From positions 8,917,001 to 8,981,000 of the forward strand of contig NZ_CP163439.1 of the NCBI RefSeq assembly GCF_041052385.1: a DNA stretch of 64,000 nt, in the 5' to 3' direction. Source of the stretch: Streptomyces sp. R28. GTDB lineage: Bacteria > Actinomycetota > Actinomycetes > Streptomycetales > Streptomycetaceae. The position numbers and the translations under genes were made by a program. Below, piece after piece: positions 27,449 through 35,974 of this stretch (its first letter is position 1; each line of letters starts with the position of its first letter). The notes under the pieces were generated by a model that saw nothing but the letters and a program-made list of their open reading frames with translations, was not told the origin of the DNA and did no database searches.

Positions 27449-28825
27449 TCAGGCCAGCCACGTGCCCGACGGCTCACCGAACACCCCTGCCACCCGGTCC
27501 CAGATGGTCTCGCCCCGCCTGATCGTGAGGTCCGGGCGGCCGGAGAAGGTCCACCCCTCGTAGGCCGACCAGCCGCACTTGGACTGGACCTGATCGGCCG
27601 TCATGAACCAGGTGGCCTCGCTGTCGAAGACCACGAGGTCCGCGTCGTATCCGGCCTCGATGCGGCCCTTGCGCGTCTGCATGCCGAACAGCTCCGCGGG
27701 GCGCTGCGCGCAGAGCCGCGCGATCAGGGGAAGGAGATCGTCGGCCGAACGCTGCGGCCAGCGGCGGCGCATGCCCGTGAAGACCGCCGGCAGCAGCTCC
27801 TGGGTCCCCGGCAGGCCGGGCGGGGCGTCCGCGGGGGGAAGCGCCTTCTCTTCGGGCGTGTGGGGTGCGTGGTCGCTGCCCAGCGTCGCCAGGTCCTGGT
27901 GGAGCAGCGCGTCCCAGAGGCGGTCCTGGTCGTGCGGCTCGCGGATGGCGGGGCTCAGCCGGATGCGGGCGCCCAGGCGCCGGGTGTCCGACCGGGTGAA
28001 CGACAGATGGTGCGGGGTGGCCTCGAAGGTGAGGGGCAGACCGGAGTGGCGCGCGGCCGCCAGCAGGTCGCACTCCTCGGCCGACGACACGTGCAGGATG
28101 TGCGCGGCGGTGCCGTAGCGGCGGACCAGTTCGGCTATGCGGGCCGCCGCGACGATTCCGCCGCTGCGCGGGCGGGCGGGCTCGTACGCCGCGTAGGACT
28201 CCGGCGGCGGCAGATAGGTGTCGAGGAGGGAGAAGACACCGCCGTCCTCGCCGTGCAGCACGACGCGGATGCCGTGGTCGGCGGCCACCGAGAAGATCTT
28301 GCTCAGGACGCCGTGGTCGTGGATCACGTCCGGCGCCGTGTGGTGGCCGGCCATGAACACCTTGACGGAGGTGGCCACTCGGGGATCCAGGTCGGCCAGC
28401 GCGTCCACGGTCTCGGCGCGGACGCCCATGTGGAAGCGGAAGTCGACCAGCGACCGGCCCTCGATGAGCGCTGCCTTGCGGGTGGCGCCCGCCATGTCGT
28501 GCAGCGGCGGCAGGGTGTTGGGCATGTCGATCACCGTGGTCACGCCGCCCGCGGCGGCCGCCCGGCTCCCGTGCTCCCAGTCCTCCTTGTGCGTGAGGCC
28601 CGGTGTGCGGAAGTGCACATGGGAGTCGATCAGGCCCGGCAGGACATGACGGCCGGCGGCGTCGACCACGCGCGTGGCGCGCGGCAGGGGGGCGGACGCG
28701 GGGAGGACGTCGGCGATCCGTCCGTCCCGGACGGTCACCGTGCCCGTACGCACGCCCTGCGGGGTGACGAGCCGTCCCCCGTGGAGCACCAGGTCCATCC
28801 TGCCGGGTTCGTGGTTGTCCGTCAT
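27449..28825 (-). CDS. Dihydroorotase/allantoinase-like cyclic amidohydrolase
   Basis: The 458-residue protein has the full binuclear-metal set of dihydroorotases and allantoinases: HxH in GLIDSHVHFRTPGLTHKEDW (about residues 60-64), the carboxylated lysine in ATSVKVFMAGHHTA (about 150), VLHGEDGG, ILHVSSAEE and the late Asp in LGSDHAPHTPEEK (about 320). It is the last gene of the leftward biosynthetic operon; its ATG overlaps the acyl-CoA dehydrogenase stop. In this context it may open or close a cyclic ureide or imide in the product rather than serve pyrimidine synthesis; that is inference. Confidence 0.85.
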   Translation of the reverse strand: MTDNHEPGRMDLVLHGGRLVTPQGVRTGTVTVRDGRIADVLPASAPLPRATRVVDAAGRHVLPGLIDSHVHFRTPGLTHKEDWEHGSRAAAAGGVTTVIDMPNTLPPLHDMAGATRKAALIEGRSLVDFRFHMGVRAETVDALADLDPRVATSVKVFMAGHHTAPDVIHDHGVLSKIFSVAADHGIRVVLHGEDGGVFSLLDTYLPPPESYAAYEPARPRSGGIVAAARIAELVRRYGTAAHILHVSSAEECDLLAAARHSGLPLTFEATPHHLSFTRSDTRRLGARIRLSPAIREPHDQDRLWDALLHQDLATLGSDHAPHTPEEKALPPADAPPGLPGTQELLPAVFTGMRRRWPQRSADDLLPLIARLCAQRPAELFGMQTRKGRIEAGYDADLVVFDSEATWFMTADQVQSKCGWSAYEGWTFSGRPDLTIRRGETIWDRVAGVFGEPSGTWLA

Positions 28826-29964
28826 GACGGGGAGTCCTCCAGGGAGAGAAGCTGCAGACAGAGGTCGTTGGTGGGGCCCATCAGGCCGACCGCGCGCACG
28901 TCCCGGAACAGCCGGTTCACCGGGTGGTCGCGCAGGAAGCCCGCGCTGCCCAGCAGTCGCTGGGCCAGCAGGCAGACCTCCTCCGCCGTGGTCGACGCGA
29001 TCACCTTGCTGTGCAGGGTCGTCAGCCCGGGGCGGGCGCTGTCCCGGCGGGCCGCGCTCTCCACCGCGGCGCGGGCGGCTTCCACCCGGCCGGCCAACTC
29101 GGCCACCCGCCGCAGCGCGAGGCCGTCGCCACCGCGCTTGTGCACATGGGCCGCGGCCAGCCGGTGGACCGTGTCGGCGACACCGACGGCGACCGCTCCC
29201 AGGGTCGCTCCCGACTCACGGACTCCGGCGATGATGGCCGCGGCCTCGCCGAGCGGGCCGAGCAAGGCGCCGGCGGGTACGAGGCAGTGGTGCAGTTCGA
29301 CGAACCCGGTCGCGGAGGCGCGCATGCCCACCAGATCCATGCCGGTGTCGGCGACCAGGCCCGGGGCGTCCGCCTCCACCAGGAAGAAGCTCTGGCCGTC
29401 GCTTCCGTACACGGTGTCCGCGTCGCCCGGCTCGGAGGTGCGGGCGAGCACGAGATACACCTGCGCGAGGCCCGCCCCCGTCGTGAAGCTCTTGGCGCCG
29501 TCGAGCACCCAGCCGTCCTGCCCGCGGACCGCGGTGGTGGCGATGTTCCGCTTGTCCGCCGACGCGCCCGTCTCGCTCCATGCCGAGGCGGCCAGCCACC
29601 GGCCGTCGGCGAGCCGCGGCAGACAGTGCGCGCGCTGCTGCGCGGAGCCCCATTCCACGATGCGGGCCGTGACGGCGAAGTGCTGGAAGAGAATGATGGC
29701 GACGGACGGATCGATTCCGGCGACCTGCTCGACGATCCGGTTCACGAGGAGCGCGCCGCCGCCTTCGCCGCCGAACTCACGCGGTACGGCCGTGGCGAGG
29801 ATCCCGGAGGAACGCAGGGCGGCCAGGACGGCCTCCGGGAGCCGCCCGGCGCGATCGGCCTCGGCCGCGTGCGCGCGCAGCACGTCGTACAGGGCCGCGT
29901 ACGTGCGGCCGAGCGAGGCCCGGTCGGGAACGGCAGGGGCGTTCACACCGTCGATGGCGCCCAT
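28822..29964 (-). CDS. Acyl-CoA dehydrogenase family flavoprotein
   Basis: The ATG at 29964 follows an AAGGAGG site and gives 380 residues. The ACAD fold is clear: AVPREFGGEGGGALLVNR, IDPSVAIILFQHF, ASAWSETGASADKRNI (FAD/substrate region, about residue 125) and DLVGMRASATGFVELHHCLVP. The usual catalytic base region near the C-terminus (EEVCLLAQRLLGSAGFLRDHPVNRLFRDVRA) is present but without the standard glutamate of short-chain enzymes, suggesting an atypical desaturase or flavin monooxygenase of this fold. Overlaps the upstream gene by 22 bases and the downstream start by 4. Confidence 0.85.
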   Translation of the reverse strand: MGAIDGVNAPAVPDRASLGRTYAALYDVLRAHAAEADRAGRLPEAVLAALRSSGILATAVPREFGGEGGGALLVNRIVEQVAGIDPSVAIILFQHFAVTARIVEWGSAQQRAHCLPRLADGRWLAASAWSETGASADKRNIATTAVRGQDGWVLDGAKSFTTGAGLAQVYLVLARTSEPGDADTVYGSDGQSFFLVEADAPGLVADTGMDLVGMRASATGFVELHHCLVPAGALLGPLGEAAAIIAGVRESGATLGAVAVGVADTVHRLAAAHVHKRGGDGLALRRVAELAGRVEAARAAVESAARRDSARPGLTTLHSKVIASTTAEEVCLLAQRLLGSAGFLRDHPVNRLFRDVRAVGLMGPTNDLCLQLLSLEDSPS

Positions 29965-31028
29965 GGTGAGGCCTCCTTGTCGAGAGCAGGGTCGGGGGAA
30001 GGGGCGAACGGGGCGACGAGGTTTGTGGCGGACCCGATGGCAAGGGGCCCGGACAGCAGCCCCGCCCGCTTGCCGCTGACGCTCACCCACTGCAGGAGCG
30101 GCTTTCCGGGCTGCCGGTGGTCGGACCTGACCTCCGCCACCGTGGAACCACCGGCGGTCTCGATCCCGACGCGTGTTATTTCCTCGGCGGCTCCGCCCAG
30201 GAGCCGGGCCGGCACGGTGCCCCGCACGGTCGTCGCGGTGGCCAGACAGGTGATCCCGGTCAGCGCGAGGGTGGGATGCCACGAGGGAACCGAGATCGCG
30301 CGGGCGGACAGCCGGGCACGGTCGTACGAGCCGACGAGCGCGATCTTGGGAAAGACACTGGACGGGTCCGTGCCCAACACGGCGGAGGCGGCGCGCCGGA
30401 TCTCCTGGATCTCCTCGAAGACATCGTCGCCGGCCCCGAACAGCGCGGCCTGCGTGTGCAGTCCCAGGTCCCGCGCGTCGACGAAGACGTACGGGTTTCC
30501 GAGGGAGACCAGGGAGACGTCGTATGCCGAACGGGCGGTGGTCACCCGGTCGAGCGGACGGCCCGTCATCAGCGTGCGGTCCAGTGTCGTACCCGGCTGC
30601 TGCACGAAGTGCAGCGTGAAGTCGCAGCTGCCGCGGCGTGCTTCGTCCACCTCGCAGACGGCGTGGTCCCCGTTGTTGAGCACCCTCAGCCGTACGCGGT
30701 CTCCCGGCGCCGGCTGTGCCACGAGCCGCCGGGCGCCGGCCACCAGCACCGAGCACAGGATCGAGTGCCCGCAGCTGCCGCGGAAGTCGAAGGCGTCGGG
30801 CGACTCGGGCAGGCACTGCACGAACAGGTAGTCCAGGTCGAACAGCGGGTGGGCCGATCTTGAGATCAGGGCGATCTTCAAGACGTCCTCGTGCCCCGCA
30901 TCCACCAGGTGACGGCGCGCCCGGGCCAGCAGCGGACGGATCAGCTGCTCGGTCAGGGGGAGTCCGTCGGCGTCGAGCACCAGGGTGGGGCACGGAGCAC
31001 CCGGTGCCTGGGCCAGCTGGCCGATCAC
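29943..31028 (-). CDS. PrpF-like isomerase (aconitate-isomerase family)
   Basis: The GTG at 31028 overlaps the stop of the upstream asparagine-synthetase gene (GTGA) and gives 361 residues. Features typical of PrpF (2-methylaconitate isomerase) proteins: HPLFDLDYLFVQCLPESPDAFDFRGSCGH (key Asp and Cys around residues 55-83), LMTGRPLDRV, SLGNPYVFVDARDLGL (about 195-210) and the late SVSGKRAGLL. The N-terminal RGGTSKG motif of PrpF is replaced by CPTLVLDADGLP. It would shift a double bond in a dicarboxylic or tricarboxylic acid, which fits the aconitase and HMGL-like enzymes elsewhere in the cluster. Confidence 0.78.
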   Translation of the reverse strand: MIGQLAQAPGAPCPTLVLDADGLPLTEQLIRPLLARARRHLVDAGHEDVLKIALISRSAHPLFDLDYLFVQCLPESPDAFDFRGSCGHSILCSVLVAGARRLVAQPAPGDRVRLRVLNNGDHAVCEVDEARRGSCDFTLHFVQQPGTTLDRTLMTGRPLDRVTTARSAYDVSLVSLGNPYVFVDARDLGLHTQAALFGAGDDVFEEIQEIRRAASAVLGTDPSSVFPKIALVGSYDRARLSARAISVPSWHPTLALTGITCLATATTVRGTVPARLLGGAAEEITRVGIETAGGSTVAEVRSDHRQPGKPLLQWVSVSGKRAGLLSGPLAIGSATNLVAPFAPSPDPALDKEASPWAPSTV

Positions 31029-32860
31029 GCCGCCAGCCGCCCGCCGACGGCGGCCGTCGCCGCGCCTTCCGCCGTACCGGAGCCGCCCGCGGGAGCGAAC
31101 TGCTCCAGCCACAGCTCGTGCACGAGCAGCGACCACAGGGCCAGCGCCGACCGGTCGGAAGGACGGGCCGCCTGCTCGGCGAAGAGCCCGTCCACGGCGG
31201 CCGGGTCCAGCATGCCGTGGCGGCGCAGCCGCACCGGGGCCAGCAGGTCCCGGGCGAAGGCGTGCAGGGCGCTGCCGGGGACCAGCATCGCGCCGACGGG
31301 CAGGGTGAACGGCTGCTTCGGCCGGGCCAGCACCGAAGCGGGCAACAGCCCTTCGGCCGCCCCGTACAGCACCCGCTTGACCCGGCCGTCGCCGACCTTG
31401 AAACCGGCCGGCAGCCCGGTCGCGTACCTCACGACCGAGGGCTGGCAGAACGGCAGCCGCGCCTCGACCGACGCCGCCATGCTCAGATGGTCCACCCTGC
31501 GCAGGTGGTACGCGGGCAGCCGCGTCCCGGTCTCGAAGTCCGTGAGAGCCGCCAGCCGGTTCTCGCCGGCCGAGCCGAGGGCCTCGGCGACACGGGCGGC
31601 CGCGGACCGCCGTGAGCGGACGAACTCCAGGTAGGCGGGCGAGTACAGACGCTCCCGCAGCACCCGCGGTACGGCGGCCAGAGCCTCGACGTATCCCGTC
31701 ACCCAGTCGCCCCCGGCCGGCACGTCGAGGGCCGTACGGATCCGGTCGTAGCCCCCGAAGAGCTCGTCCGCGGCGTCGCCGGTGAGCGCGACCCGGAAGC
31801 CGGCGTCCCGTACGGCGGTGAACAGGGCGTACGTCGAGAGCGTGATCGGGTCGGCGTTGGGCTGCCCGAGGTGCCAGACGACATCGCCGAGCAGGGCCGG
31901 GAAGTCCGCCGGGTCCAGCTCCACCTGGTGGTGCTCGGTACCACTGCGCCGGGCCACCTCCCGGGCGAAGTGCCGTTCGTCGTGCGGCCATTCGCCCCGG
32001 TAGGCGATGTTGAAGCTGTGCAGTCCCGGAGCGGAACGGGCGGCGAGCGCCGTCACCAGGCTGGAGTCCAGGCCGCCACTGGTGATGACGGAGACGGGCA
32101 CGTCCGCGCGGACCAGCCGCCGAACCTCCGTGTCCAGCAGCTCCCGTACCCGGTGCGCGGCCGCCGCGGGTGTGACCGGGGCGTCGGCGGCCGGGCGCGG
32201 CGCACGGCGCGTCAGACGCAGCCCCCGCGACCGCGTGACGGTGAGCGTCGTGGCCGGCGGCAGGACGCGGACGCCCTCGAACATGGTGCGGTCGCCGAAG
32301 GGCGTCTTGGTGGACAGGTAGTCGTCGAGCCCCGGTTCCCACCGGTGCGCACGGACCTGCGGAAAGGCCAGCAGCGCGGGCAGTTCGGAGGAGAAGCACA
32401 GCTCGCCGGTCCGCTCGTCCCAGTGGTGGTACAGCGGCTTCATGCCCACCTCGTCGGTGGCCAGCAGCAGGGTGGGCTCCGCGCGCAGGTCCACGACCGC
32501 GATCGCGTACATGCCGTCGAGGTGCCGGGTGAAGTCCGGTCCGTACTCGGCGTAGAGCGCGGGAAGCACCGATCCGTCGCAGCTGTCGTCGAAGTGGTGG
32601 CCGAGCGCCTCGAGCCGCTTGCGCAACTCGGCGTGGTTGTAGAGCTCACCGTTGAAGACGACGGTGATGTGCTCACCGAGCCGGTACGGCTGGGTGCCTC
32701 CGGAAGGGTCGGTGATCGCCAGCCGGTTGGCGCCCAGCGCCCAGCCCTCTCCCACGGCACAGGTCTGGGCGTCCGGGCCGCCGTGCCGTTGGAGCGCCGC
32801 CACCGTCCGGAACTCGTGCCGGGACACCTGCGCGTCGAAGTGACCGAAGATTCTGCACAT
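31025..32860 (-). CDS. asnB: Glutamine-dependent asparagine synthetase homologue, copy 1
   Basis: The 611-residue protein has an N-terminal glutaminase domain with nucleophile Cys2 (MCRIFGHF), Arg/Asn in GANRLAITDPSGG and VFNGELYNHAELR, and a C-terminal ATP-pyrophosphatase domain with SGGLDSSLV (about residues 260-268) and GDAADELFGGYDRI. It is therefore competent to make amides from carboxylates with glutamine nitrogen and ATP. Inside this operon the substrate is probably a pathway intermediate rather than aspartate; related enzymes also make beta-lactams. Starts 5 bases after the bicupin stop. Confidence 0.88.
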   Translation of the reverse strand: MCRIFGHFDAQVSRHEFRTVAALQRHGGPDAQTCAVGEGWALGANRLAITDPSGGTQPYRLGEHITVVFNGELYNHAELRKRLEALGHHFDDSCDGSVLPALYAEYGPDFTRHLDGMYAIAVVDLRAEPTLLLATDEVGMKPLYHHWDERTGELCFSSELPALLAFPQVRAHRWEPGLDDYLSTKTPFGDRTMFEGVRVLPPATTLTVTRSRGLRLTRRAPRPAADAPVTPAAAAHRVRELLDTEVRRLVRADVPVSVITSGGLDSSLVTALAARSAPGLHSFNIAYRGEWPHDERHFAREVARRSGTEHHQVELDPADFPALLGDVVWHLGQPNADPITLSTYALFTAVRDAGFRVALTGDAADELFGGYDRIRTALDVPAGGDWVTGYVEALAAVPRVLRERLYSPAYLEFVRSRRSAAARVAEALGSAGENRLAALTDFETGTRLPAYHLRRVDHLSMAASVEARLPFCQPSVVRYATGLPAGFKVGDGRVKRVLYGAAEGLLPASVLARPKQPFTLPVGAMLVPGSALHAFARDLLAPVRLRRHGMLDPAAVDGLFAEQAARPSDRSALALWSLLVHELWLEQFAPAGGSGTAEGAATAAVGGRLAA

Positions 32861-32866
32861 GGCGGC

Positions 32867-33661
32867 TCACCTCACCTCCGGGGACACACGGGCCCGCTCG
32901 TAGAGCATCGGATCGAAAGGGGTCGGTCCGCCGCAGGTGGCGAACCGGGGGCCCGCGGGGTCCTCGCCGTTGTGCCGGGTACCGTGCGGGACGCCCGGAG
33001 CGGCGTAGAGGATGTCGCCGGGGCCCGCGTCGTGCCAGCGGTCGTCGAGGTAGAGCTGACCCCGGCCCTCGATGACGATGAACGCCTCCTCGCTCTCCGG
33101 GTGGATGTGCACGTTGAAGTACTCACCCGGGCTCATGACCCCGCAGTGCAGGCACAGTTGGGGCGTGCCGGTGCCCGGCCAGAAGAGGAAGTTCATGGCG
33201 GCGGTGCGGTCGGAGGCCGCCGCATGGCCGGTCCCGCCGAAACCGCGCAGCTGAGTCTCCTCGTTCCACAGGGAGCTGAAGCGGCGGGGGTTTGCCCCGT
33301 GCCGCCGTCCGTCGAGAAGCCGGCTGCGCCAGACGTACGCCGTGAGGGTGGCGTCGGTGTGCGCGGTGAGCGAGTAGGCGTCCCCCGTGGGGGAGTAGAC
33401 CGCACTCGCCCGGGTCACGTCCGCCCGGGACGGACCGGACGAGGCGGTGCCCGACCCGTCGAAGACGACCACGACGTTCTCCTCGCCCGCGGCGTCCGGC
33501 GGATCCCAGCGGACGCCGGGGGGAACGCGCACCACGTCGAGGCGGACGATCCGCGCCCCGAGACCGGGACCGACGGCGGTGGCCACCTGGCATCCGGCCT
33601 CGGAGCGGAACGGCAGTTCATCCGCCCGGACTATGGCCCCCTTCGGCCGGTCGGCGCTCAC
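32867..33661 (-). CDS. Bicupin protein, copy 1
   Basis: The GTG at 33661 overlaps the tautomerase stop and gives 264 residues: two cupin halves (about 20-115 and 140-264). The second half retains a metal site, YFNVHIHPESEEAFIVIEG (two His and Glu) and PGVPHGTRHN; the first half has lost its histidines. The size and design recall bicupins such as ureidoglycine aminohydrolase, which would match the allantoinase-like enzyme in the operon, but the similarity I can judge is only in fold. Paralogue of the gene at 33882. Confidence 0.8.
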   Translation of the reverse strand: MSADRPKGAIVRADELPFRSEAGCQVATAVGPGLGARIVRLDVVRVPPGVRWDPPDAAGEENVVVVFDGSGTASSGPSRADVTRASAVYSPTGDAYSLTAHTDATLTAYVWRSRLLDGRRHGANPRRFSSLWNEETQLRGFGGTGHAAASDRTAAMNFLFWPGTGTPQLCLHCGVMSPGEYFNVHIHPESEEAFIVIEGRGQLYLDDRWHDAGPGDILYAAPGVPHGTRHNGEDPAGPRFATCGGPTPFDPMLYERARVSPEVR

Positions 33662-33852
33662 TCGGCGTCCCCGTCGGACGCGAGACGGCCGCCCTTGCCC
33701 CAATGGCTGCGCTCGACATCGCGGACGATCACGGTGACCGCCTCGGTCGGGCAGCCGGCGATCCGGGACACCGACGCGGTGAGCTCCTCGACGAGCTCCC
33801 GGCGTTGTTCGTGCTTGCTTCCACTCCACCAGTCGACGGTGACGACGGGCAT
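33658..33852 (-). CDS. 4-Oxalocrotonate tautomerase-like protein
   Basis: A 64-residue protein with the catalytic N-terminal proline after Met (MPVVTVDWWSG), the size and the beta-alpha-beta pattern of the tautomerase superfamily. The arginine pair in EQRRELVEEL and VIVRDVERSHWGKGG (tail resembling the WGxGG end of the family) support the call. It would promote keto-enol or double-bond shifts of a dicarboxylate-like intermediate. It sits between the two bicupin genes, overlaps the downstream start (GTGA), and follows a GGGAGG ribosome-binding site. Confidence 0.82.
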   Translation of the reverse strand: MPVVTVDWWSGSKHEQRRELVEELTASVSRIAGCPTEAVTVIVRDVERSHWGKGGRLASDGDAE

Positions 33853-33881
33853 GGCAGGACCTCCCTGGGGGCCGGATCGGA

Positions 33882-34679
33882 TCAGACGACTTCGGGGGAC
33901 AGCCCCGCGGCGATGTAGAGGTTCGGGTCGTACGGCACCGGGCCGCCGACGGAGATGAACCGCGCGGTGTCGTCGGGACCGTCGGGGTTGCGGGTGCCGT
34001 GCAGGGCGCCGGAACGGGCGTACACGCCGTCACCGGGCTCCATGTCGTACCACTGGTCGCCGAGGAAGAACTGGCCCCGGCCGACCAGCGCGAACAGGGC
34101 GTCCTCCGCGCCGGGGTGGCCATGGATGTTGAACGTGTGCCCCGGCGCGGCCACGCCGGTGTTCACGCACAGATGGGCACAGCCGTTGCCGGGCCAGTGC
34201 GGGAAGTTCATGTACGCGCGGCGTTCGTCGTTGACGGGGGCGATCTCACCCGTGCCCGCGAACTTGTGGATGGACGACGTCGTGTCGTGCACCGTGTTGA
34301 AGAGCTTGGGGGCCGAGCCCCGCTTGGCGCCCTCGGGGAGCGGAGCGCGCCAGAAGTAGACGGTCAGCTCCTCGCTCGTGGCGGTCCAGGACATGGGGTG
34401 GCCGGTGGGGGCGTAGGCGGTGGATCCGAGGCTCACCTCGGCGCTCTCGCCACCCACCTCGGCCCGGCCCTCGCCCTCGAAGACGATGGCGGTGACCTCC
34501 TGGGTGGTGTAGTCGCCGGGCCGCCAGGTGGCTTCCCGGGGGATGCGCACGATGTCGACGCAGACGTGCTCCGCCCCGACGTGTGGGCCCACGGGGCGGG
34601 TGACCAGGCAGCCGTCCTCCTTGTCGAAGCTCAGTTCCTTGCGTCGGATGATCACACCGTGCTCGGAGTGTCGGGTCAT
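33882..34679 (-). CDS. Bicupin protein, copy 2
   Basis: A 265-residue paralogue of the protein at 32867, alignable end to end. The metal site is in the C-terminal half: HTFNIHGHPGAEDALFALVG (His, His, Glu) and SGALHGTRNPDGPD (His). The N-terminal half (VTRPVGPHVGAEHV to TSEELTVYFWRAPLP) keeps the cupin barrel without metal ligands. Both copies retain their C-terminal ligands, so they may work on successive intermediates or as a heteromer. ATG start 11 bases after the upstream stop. Confidence 0.8.
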   Translation of the reverse strand: MTRHSEHGVIIRRKELSFDKEDGCLVTRPVGPHVGAEHVCVDIVRIPREATWRPGDYTTQEVTAIVFEGEGRAEVGGESAEVSLGSTAYAPTGHPMSWTATSEELTVYFWRAPLPEGAKRGSAPKLFNTVHDTTSSIHKFAGTGEIAPVNDERRAYMNFPHWPGNGCAHLCVNTGVAAPGHTFNIHGHPGAEDALFALVGRGQFFLGDQWYDMEPGDGVYARSGALHGTRNPDGPDDTARFISVGGPVPYDPNLYIAAGLSPEVV

Positions 34680-34690
34680 CTCGGTTCCTC

Positions 34691-35974
34691 TCAGGGATGG
34701 ACCGGCCCGGAAGGGGCGGACCTGGGCCGGCGCACATGTCGGGTGACGATCGAGGCCAGTTCGCCCATGGGTTGGTGCAGGGCCGCGTCGAGGGCCGGCA
34801 CGAGCCGGTCGCCGTACAGCGCGGCGTACAGGGGGAGGGAGGGTTTGCCGCCCTGCTCGGCGAGGGCCCGGCCGAGGGGCTCGGGCAGCGGCAGCAGCCG
34901 GTCGAGCCCGATGCCCGCCACGCCGAGGAACTGCGGGGCCCTGTGGATCTCGCCGAGGCCGGCGAAGAAGCGGGACAGCACGCCCGTCATCTCCTGCTCG
35001 TACGAGGCCATCCGGTCGGCGCCGATCGCGACGGACGGGCCCATGCGGTGCGCGTGCCCGACGTTGATGTAGTTCGGGCAGATCAAGGTGGCCTCGGGCC
35101 GCAGCGGATCAGGGGCGTCAAGCCCTTCGGCCTCCTCGGCGGACAGCTCCCTGAGCAGGTGGTCGCGGCCGATCTCGCGGAGGGCGAAGCCCTGCCCGTA
35201 CAGGACGCGCCGCCAGCCCGGGAACTCGCCCTCCCGGAGGGAGAAGGCGTTCATGAAGTCGACGGGTATCTCGACGGTCCCGTGCGGGAGGTGCAGGCCC
35301 ACCGCCCGTTCGAGGGCCATCCGGTACATCATCGCGAAGTAGGCGAAGTTGGTCGCATGCCCCGCCAGGCGTACCGCCCGCGCGTCGCCGGGCGTGAGTT
35401 CTCCGCCCGTCGGTCGGTCCGGGCCGGCGGTCAGGTCCGGTACGCGCTGGGTCAGCAGCACCTGGTGCTTGAACCTCGGCTGCTTGCTGAACAGTTGGGT
35501 GCGGGCGAGCTCCCCCTGCGCGTTCAGCCGCCACCAGACGTGCGGCTTCCAGCGGTTGTCGCTGAGGTTGTTGTGGGTGAGCTGGGTCCGCAGGTGCGAG
35601 CCCTCGCCGCCGTCGGCGCTGCCCGCGGTGAGCGTCAGCAGTCGCAGACAGAACCAGGGGAAGCTGACCATGGGAGCGAAGGCGTTCATGCTCACATGGG
35701 TCGAACTGTGCACCAGCATCGGCGTGTTGACGAAGCGGTGCAGGGAGGCGTCGTCCCAGCCGAGCAGGGCGCGCACCTCCTCCCGCTCGGCCGAGGGGGC
35801 GCGGTGGACGCGCGACTCGTGGTGCCGTACGAAATCGGCGAGGCGCTGACGGTGCTCACGGGTCCGCGTGTCGGGGAGGCCGGCCGGACGGAACGAGCCG
35901 ATCACCTCCCCGAGCGTGGGGCCCGCCGGCGCGGCGCCGGACGCCGGGACGCCGGACCGGGTCGCCGTCGTCAA
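34691..35974 (-). CDS. Unrecognised cluster protein of about 427 residues
   Basis: I do not recognise the family. The likely TTG start at 35974 overlaps the methyltransferase stop (TTGA); a GTG about 24 codons further in is an alternative. Notable segments: VNTPMLVHSSTHVSMNAFAP (His-rich, about residues 83-102), QLTHNNLSDNRWKPHVWWRL, ATNFAYFAMMYRMALERAVGL and LICPNYINVGHAHRMGP. Several conserved-looking His, Asn and Tyr residues suggest an enzyme rather than a structural protein. No membrane segment or signal peptide is visible. It is translated between the methyltransferase and bicupin 2. Confidence 0.65.
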   Translation of the reverse strand: MTTATRSGVPASGAAPAGPTLGEVIGSFRPAGLPDTRTREHRQRLADFVRHHESRVHRAPSAEREEVRALLGWDDASLHRFVNTPMLVHSSTHVSMNAFAPMVSFPWFCLRLLTLTAGSADGGEGSHLRTQLTHNNLSDNRWKPHVWWRLNAQGELARTQLFSKQPRFKHQVLLTQRVPDLTAGPDRPTGGELTPGDARAVRLAGHATNFAYFAMMYRMALERAVGLHLPHGTVEIPVDFMNAFSLREGEFPGWRRVLYGQGFALREIGRDHLLRELSAEEAEGLDAPDPLRPEATLICPNYINVGHAHRMGPSVAIGADRMASYEQEMTGVLSRFFAGLGEIHRAPQFLGVAGIGLDRLLPLPEPLGRALAEQGGKPSLPLYAALYGDRLVPALDAALHQPMGELASIVTRHVRRPRSAPSGPVHP

